A DNA stretch of 10,657 nucleotides from an uncultured Lachnospiraceae bacterium (GTDB lineage: Bacteria; Bacillota; Clostridia; Lachnospirales; Lachnospiraceae), in the NCBI GenBank assembly GCA_934432885.1, contig CAKRYY010000054.1:1-10657 (forward strand), in the 5' to 3' direction. The translations under genes and the position numbers were made by a program. Shown one piece after another: positions 7,246 through 10,657 of the stretch; the first letter of the stretch is position 1; each line of letters opens with the position of its first letter. The notes beneath the pieces were generated by a model. It was not told where the DNA came from. It did not search any database and saw nothing but the letters and a program-made list of their open reading frames with translations.

Positions 7246-7652
7246 TTTATCCTCATCGGCATTCCCGCCATAATGCGCGTTACCTTCTCTGCATGCTTTG
7301 CAAGACTGCACAGCAGCCTTCCTACTGCTTCCCGGTAACAGGTTTCCTCCTTTAGAATCGGCACTACGCCGCTCCCGACCTCATCACAGATAATGATAAG
7401 CTTTGGGTTTTCCGTTAAAAGCCGAAAAACCTCCTGCTCCAGAATGGGAAGCCCCTCCCCTTGCAGATACTTTTTTACATATTGATGCAGTCCGTAAAGA
7501 ACGCAGATTTTTTCTCCCCTTACATGCGCAAGGGATGTATCTGTATCTGGGCAGCAAATCTGTGCATCGCTAAGCGGGCGATTCTCTGATGCCAGTCTTT
7601 CTTTTATATAATCCAGCTTTCCCTGATAGCATCCACCAATTACAAGCTCCAT
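7242..7652 (-). CDS. Short CobU-family protein (adenosylcobinamide kinase/guanylyltransferase-like)
   Basis: This is a second, shortened member of the CobU family, 136 residues against about 180. It starts MELVIGGCYQGKLDY, with a Walker-A-like GGCYQGK (6-12) followed by Leu in place of Ser/Thr. The C-terminal half is strongly CobU-like: DEVGSGVVP (90-98), then CYREAVGRLLCSLAKHAEKV (105-124) and the end RIMAGMPMRIK. The middle block carrying the guanylylated histidine of true CobU (an R-I-x-x-H pattern) is missing. The full-length CobU encoded on the other side of cobS has that histidine block but has lost the GxGxVP motif, so the two look complementary. The ATG at 7650-7652 overlaps the cobS stop by 13 bases and has GAGG five bases upstream; earlier in-frame starts lack a site. 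It may be an active kinase, a partner subunit or a regulator; I do not assign one. Confidence 0.82.
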   Translation of the reverse strand: MELVIGGCYQGKLDYIKERLASENRPLSDAQICCPDTDTSLAHVRGEKICVLYGLHQYVKKYLQGEGLPILEQEVFRLLTENPKLIIICDEVGSGVVPILKEETCYREAVGRLLCSLAKHAEKVTRIMAGMPMRIK

Positions 7653-8410
7653 AATAACCTCAAAACTCCACTTTCCCATAAAAACCAAAGCTCATATACC
7701 GTCACAAACCAGCCTGCCAAATCCCCTGTCAGTCCTCCAAATTCTTTATAGGACATTTTCCAATAATACAAAAGTGGTAGAAAACCAAGAAGGATACAGC
7801 AGCCCCCGTAGATGCCACAGATGCTCTGTGCAAATCCAAATGCCAGACAAACTGCACATAGCAAAATGACAAGCACTCTTTTCTTATGAGCAGCCGATGC
7901 AAAGGTATACAGCGTCCCTTCCTTTTTGGCGCTTTTAAATGTGACAAGCGTCACTGCACTGAGTGCACGGGAAAGAAAAAAGCCGCAGCCTGCCAGCAAA
8001 AGCTGTTCCCTTCCCTGTATCAGGGATAAAGCCGCCGCATACAAAAGCGCCCAGCATACAGCCCAGATACAGGCAAACGCTCCAATGTGCGCATCCTTTA
8101 AAATCTCCAGCTTTCGTTCTCTGTTCTGATAAGAATGCAGCGCATCCATCGTATCCAGAAAGCCGTCCAGATGGATGCCTCCGGTCAGTAGAACCGGCAG
8201 CGCTGTGCCAGAAAGGATAAACACAGTCACCGGCAGTGCAAAAAAATGACAGAATTTCCACAAACCATATAAAAAAATACCCTGCAATGCCCCTATAAAA
8301 GGGAAAAAACAAAGCATGTACCGCATATTTTTTTCATTCCAATCCGTCTTTGGCATTGGAAGCCTTGAATACATCGAAAATGCCAGAAAGCATCCTCTTA
8401 TTACTGACAT
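7640..8410 (-). CDS. cobS: Adenosylcobinamide-GDP ribazoletransferase (cobalamin synthase), CobS
   Basis: This integral membrane enzyme condenses adenosylcobinamide-GDP (from CobU) with alpha-ribazole phosphate (from CobT) to form the cobamide 5'-phosphate. The length of 256 residues is typical. The signature is TGGIHLDGFLDTMDAL (76-91), with Asp82, Asp86 and Asp89 as likely metal ligands, continued by RERKLEILKDAHIGAFA (97-113). Near the C-terminus is GGLTGDLAG (225-233). Hydrophobic segments at about 32-52, 57-75, 113-133, 137-156, 178-200, 202-216 and 232-247 fit a polytopic membrane protein. The N-terminus, with FSMYSRLPMP (11-20), matches the family, supporting the ATG at 8408-8410. That start overlaps the cobU stop by 10 bases and has a GGAAGGGGG purine run just upstream. 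It lies between the two CobU-family genes, which supply or act on its substrate. Confidence 0.96.
   Translation of the reverse strand: MSVIRGCFLAFSMYSRLPMPKTDWNEKNMRYMLCFFPFIGALQGIFLYGLWKFCHFFALPVTVFILSGTALPVLLTGGIHLDGFLDTMDALHSYQNRERKLEILKDAHIGAFACIWAVCWALLYAAALSLIQGREQLLLAGCGFFLSRALSAVTLVTFKSAKKEGTLYTFASAAHKKRVLVILLCAVCLAFGFAQSICGIYGGCCILLGFLPLLYYWKMSYKEFGGLTGDLAGWFVTVYELWFLWESGVLRLLWSL
7658..7661 (-). promoter_or_regulatory. Ribosome binding site deciding the start of the short CobU-like gene
   Basis: GAGG (within TGAGG) lies five bases before ATG 7650-7652, inside the 3' end of cobS. The same arrangement, GAGG with a five-base spacer, recurs before cobC (7251-7254), supporting both starts. 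Confidence 0.7.
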
Positions 8411-8946
8411 AACGCTTCCCCCTTCCAGAAAACCGGAATCGTATAAACAATCTCACAGCAAACCTGTGAACAGGCAAACAGCGATTTGTTGACTGCTGCA
8501 AGCGTTCTGCGGTACGCCTCCGTTTCTGCCCCATAAAGAGTCCCATCCGAAAAAATTTCATTGGTTACAAGAATCAGGTCTGTACTCAGCTCTTTCAGCC
8601 TCTCTATCTGCGCAATCGCCCTCTTTCGTGCATCATCCGCCAAGAGGCTCTGCATAAAGATGAGATTAGCAAGAAGGTTCGAAACATCCTCCAACAAAAT
8701 AACCGGTTTGTTTGCAGGCAAAAGCGCCCAATCCAAATCGCCAAAGGGTGCTTCTATCGTAATAAAGTTTTTTCCCTCCCGCAGCTTTCGATGCCGCATA
8801 ATCCGTTCCCTTGCCTGAGCGCTTTGTCCATCCATCGTCGCCAGATACAGTTTTTCTCTTTTCTTTTTTTCGGCAAGTCTGACAGAAAGCGCCTCTGCAT
8901 ATTCTGACTTTCCGCTTCCGCTTGCTCCCGTAACCAGATAAATCAC
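8401..8946 (-). CDS. cobU: Adenosylcobinamide kinase / adenosylcobinamide-phosphate guanylyltransferase, CobU
   Basis: CobU phosphorylates adenosylcobinamide and then transfers GMP to give adenosylcobinamide-GDP. This 181-residue protein has a perfect P-loop GASGSGKS (7-14) and the block RIMRHRKLR (48-56), whose His52 corresponds to the histidine that carries GMP in Salmonella CobU. LLEDVSNLLANLIF (84-97) matches the conserved middle motif. The C-terminal third has diverged: where CobU usually reads NEVGxGIVP this protein has NEIFSDGTLYG (129-139), and the end lacks the usual V-x-x-G-I-x-x-x-I-K pattern. Those missing parts are present in the short paralogue at 7242-7652. The start is GTG at 8944-8946, directly after the cobT TAA with no base between, and GGAG lies within the last cobT codons. 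The overall call is firm; full bifunctionality is not. Confidence 0.93.
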   Translation of the reverse strand: MIYLVTGASGSGKSEYAEALSVRLAEKKKREKLYLATMDGQSAQARERIMRHRKLREGKNFITIEAPFGDLDWALLPANKPVILLEDVSNLLANLIFMQSLLADDARKRAIAQIERLKELSTDLILVTNEIFSDGTLYGAETEAYRRTLAAVNKSLFACSQVCCEIVYTIPVFWKGEALCQ

Positions 8947-10005
8947 TTATCGCTCTCCAAATTTTTCGTATGGCTTCAGCTGCATCTTCTGAAAGGTTTC
9001 CTCATTTCGGTAGACATTCTCCGCCATATCAAGCAGCGGAAACAAAAGCGCTGCGCCAGTTCCTTCTCCAAGTGCAAGTCCCGCATCAAGCAGCGGCTCT
9101 AATAAAAGCTCCCTCATTACCGCTCCGGAAACCGGCTCCCTGCTCAAATGGGAAGCAAGCATACTGTTAAGCGCCTTCCCACATAGCCGGTATGCCACCA
9201 ACGCCGCTACTGCCGAAATCATACCGTCTATAATAACCGGTACGCCGTATATGCTTCCGCCAATAAATGCGCCTGCCATTCCGGCAATATCGAAGCCTCC
9301 CACACAGGAAAGCACCTCAAGTGGTGTCCTTTCGTATAGATGATAGTTTGCTATCGCCAAAGAAACCACAGTTCTTTTTCTGCTAAGTCCTGTATCGTCA
9401 AGCCCTGCGCCCCTGCCGACGGTCTGCTCCGCCGCTAAGGAAAGCAGAGCTGCCGCAACAGCACTTGCGGTCGTTGTATTTCCAATCCCCATCTCACCTG
9501 TAGCAAGCAGGGCATAGCCCTTATCCTTCAGTTCTTTTACCAGTGCAATTCCGGTATCTATCGCCTGTAGGGTTTCCTGCATCGTCATGGCAGGAGAGAC
9601 GGTAAAATCCCTCGTTCCTCTCCGAATCTTATAATTTAGCAGCTTTTCAGAATGTGTTTCCTTCAAAATCCCCATATCAACTGCAATCACATCCGTATTG
9701 CAGCGGCTGCACATTTTGTTGATACTCGCCCTGCCCTCGGCAATATTGTCTGCGACCATCGCTGTTACACTGCTGTCTGTCTGCGTAACGCCCTGCGCTG
9801 TAATGCCATTGTCTCCACAAAATACCAGAACAGCCCTCTTTTGCAGGCGGATATTTTCGGTCCCCTGAATTCCTGCAATTTTCACAATGCAGTCCTCCAG
9901 CTTTCCAAGACCATGTAAGGGTTTTGCAACCGCATCCCATTTTTCACAGGCACGCTTCATCGCTGCAGTATCCAGTTTTTTCCCTAGTTCCTTATATGGA
10001 TTCAA
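8947..10005 (-). CDS. cobT: Nicotinate-nucleotide--dimethylbenzimidazole phosphoribosyltransferase, CobT
   Basis: CobT moves phosphoribose from nicotinate mononucleotide to the lower-ligand base, such as 5,6-dimethylbenzimidazole, giving alpha-ribazole phosphate. From the TTG start the protein has 352 residues, as expected. Motifs include AKPLHGLGKLE (residues 27-37), GDNGITAQGVT (64-74), ATGEMGIGNTTTA (168-180), VGRGAGLDD (196-204), SCVGGFDIAGMAGA (233-246) and LGEGTGAALL with the catalytic Glu314. The start is uncertain. TTG 10003-10005 has GGAAGG nine bases upstream, overlaps the cbiA stop by only 14 bases and gives the usual family N-terminus. ATG 10021-10023 and GTG 10033-10035 are in frame but lack a good site and would extend further into cbiA. 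The base actually used in this organism cannot be read from CobT. Confidence 0.95.
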   Translation of the reverse strand: MNPYKELGKKLDTAAMKRACEKWDAVAKPLHGLGKLEDCIVKIAGIQGTENIRLQKRAVLVFCGDNGITAQGVTQTDSSVTAMVADNIAEGRASINKMCSRCNTDVIAVDMGILKETHSEKLLNYKIRRGTRDFTVSPAMTMQETLQAIDTGIALVKELKDKGYALLATGEMGIGNTTTASAVAAALLSLAAEQTVGRGAGLDDTGLSRKRTVVSLAIANYHLYERTPLEVLSCVGGFDIAGMAGAFIGGSIYGVPVIIDGMISAVAALVAYRLCGKALNSMLASHLSREPVSGAVMRELLLEPLLDAGLALGEGTGAALLFPLLDMAENVYRNEETFQKMQLKPYEKFGER

Positions 10006-10657
10006 TACGTCTATCCTTCCCATAGCGAGCCGCACAGTCTAAATATGCCTGTGCAAATGTCTCATTTCCATAGAAATATACATGAGGAAAGCCTGCATAA
10101 AAGCTGTCTCCTGTTTTACCACCCTGCCATGCGCTCTCTGCGGAAGCTTTTTTTATCCATAAATCCTCTCCAGCGCTATCACAGTCAAAATAATGAAATT
10201 CATGCGCGCGAAAATGCAGGTTTTCCTTTCCAAAAAGCTTTTTCGCACAGACCTCCACATATCCAAAGCGTTCCAAGCCCTTTCCCCGAAAGCCCCTGCC
10301 ATCTAAAAAGCCTGTCATCGGATGGCTTTCGCCATCCATATCCGTAAGTTCCTTTTGCAGATATAAAAATCCGCCACACTCTGCAATACAGGGAAGTCCA
10401 TTTTGCAAAGCTTCCCTAATCTGTGTGCGCATCTGCTTATTGGCAGAAAGCGCTTTTGCATACAACTCTGGATAACCTCCGCACAAAATGATGCCATCTG
10501 CCTGCTTTGGAAGCTTAGTATCATGAATCGGGCTGAAATAGCAAAGCTTACAGCCCCGGCTTTCCAGATAACGAAGATTATCCGCATACAGAAAGCAAAA
10601 GGCTTCATCCCGCGCCACTGCTATCGTAAGCTCATATTCCCTATGTGCAGGTGAGTA
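9992..10657 (-). CDS. cbiA: Cobyrinic acid a,c-diamide synthase, CbiA, C-terminal part
   Basis: CbiA amidates the a and c carboxylates of cobyrinic acid with glutamine and ATP, before CobQ acts. Only the last 221 codons are in the window; the frame stays open to base 10657, so the ATP-binding domain is missing because of the window edge, not a lesion. The visible part begins near the glutaminase junction with AVARDEAFCFLYADNLRYL, followed by ILCGGYPELYA. The nucleophile cysteine is in IAECGGFLYL (codon at 10376-10378), then FRAHEFHYFD, and the catalytic histidine in FPHVYFYGN (codon at 10082-10084). The HEFHY pattern separates CbiA from CobQ. A GTG at 10616-10618 is an internal valine, not the start. 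The stop lies inside the beginning of cobT. It is the first visible gene of the operon; a promoter or cobalamin riboswitch, if any, lies upstream of the window. Confidence 0.95.
   Translation of the reverse strand, partial: YSPAHREYELTIAVARDEAFCFLYADNLRYLESRGCKLCYFSPIHDTKLPKQADGIILCGGYPELYAKALSANKQMRTQIREALQNGLPCIAECGGFLYLQKELTDMDGESHPMTGFLDGRGFRGKGLERFGYVEVCAKKLFGKENLHFRAHEFHYFDCDSAGEDLWIKKASAESAWQGGKTGDSFYAGFPHVYFYGNETFAQAYLDCAARYGKDRRIESI
10015..10020 (-). promoter_or_regulatory. Ribosome binding site favouring a TTG start for cobT
   Basis: GGAAGG on the minus strand, within the last codons of cbiA, lies nine bases before TTG 10003-10005. The region upstream of the alternative ATG (10021-10023) shows no purine-rich site. 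The inference is moderate, since the spacing is at the long end of normal. Confidence 0.55.

Noticed and set aside
7935..8312. 125-codon minus-strand frame within cobS
   Set aside because: It overlaps the conserved cobS frame including the HLDG motif region and has no recognisable domain; an out-of-frame shadow.
8401..8946. CobU as a frameshifted or decayed gene because of its divergent C-terminus
   Set aside because: The frame is intact at normal length, with good start and stop contacts to its neighbours; the C-terminal third still has a coherent helix-rich pattern aligned to CobU, so divergence rather than decay fits better.
10616..10618. GTG as the start of a 208-residue CbiA-like protein
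   Set aside because: The frame continues open with conserved CbiA-like residues to the window edge, so this GTG is an internal valine of a longer gene.

Overview
This window reads as one strand of a low-to-moderate G+C Firmicute chromosome, most likely an anaerobic gut clostridium of the Lachnospiraceae type. That placement is an inference from the style of the proteins, the AGGAG-type ribosome binding sites, the TTG/GTG starts and the gene order; no marker gene settles it. Every real gene lies on the minus strand, so transcription runs from high to low coordinates. Coding density is very high: the only spacers above 20 bases are 100 bases (2180-2279) and 84 bases (3798-3881). I see no RNA gene, mobile element, CRISPR array, repeat family or riboswitch.

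Region 1 (10657 down to 2280) is the late part of a cobalamin (cobamide) biosynthesis operon. In transcription order it holds cbiA (3' part only), cobT, cobU, cobS, a second short CobU-family gene, cobC, cbiB, cbiC, cobD and cobQ. From cobT to cobD the genes touch, overlap or sit at most 12 bases apart, and ribosome binding sites lie inside the preceding gene. Together they cover corrin methyl migration (CbiC), amidation of the a and c side chains (CbiA) and of b, d, e and g (CobQ), making and attaching the aminopropanol arm (CobD, CbiB), kinase and guanylyl transfer on adenosylcobinamide (CobU family), activation of the lower base (CobT) and final joining and dephosphorylation (CobS, CobC). 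The genes for most of corrin ring synthesis, cobalt insertion and adenosylation are not here and may lie upstream, beyond 10657.

Region 2 (2279 down to 1) is a type IIA topoisomerase pair: a GyrB/ParE-type subunit B, then the first 79 codons of the GyrA/ParC-type subunit A, cut by the window edge. A good sigma-A-type promoter (TTGACG, 17 bases, TAAAAT) lies in the spacer after cobQ, so the pair is probably its own transcription unit.

I looked for an undescribed system and did not find one; this is core metabolism plus a housekeeping enzyme. The point most worth following up is the pair of CobU-family proteins around CobS. Each has kept motifs that the other has lost, which suggests that the two classic CobU functions, or two halves of its active site, are divided between two polypeptides.
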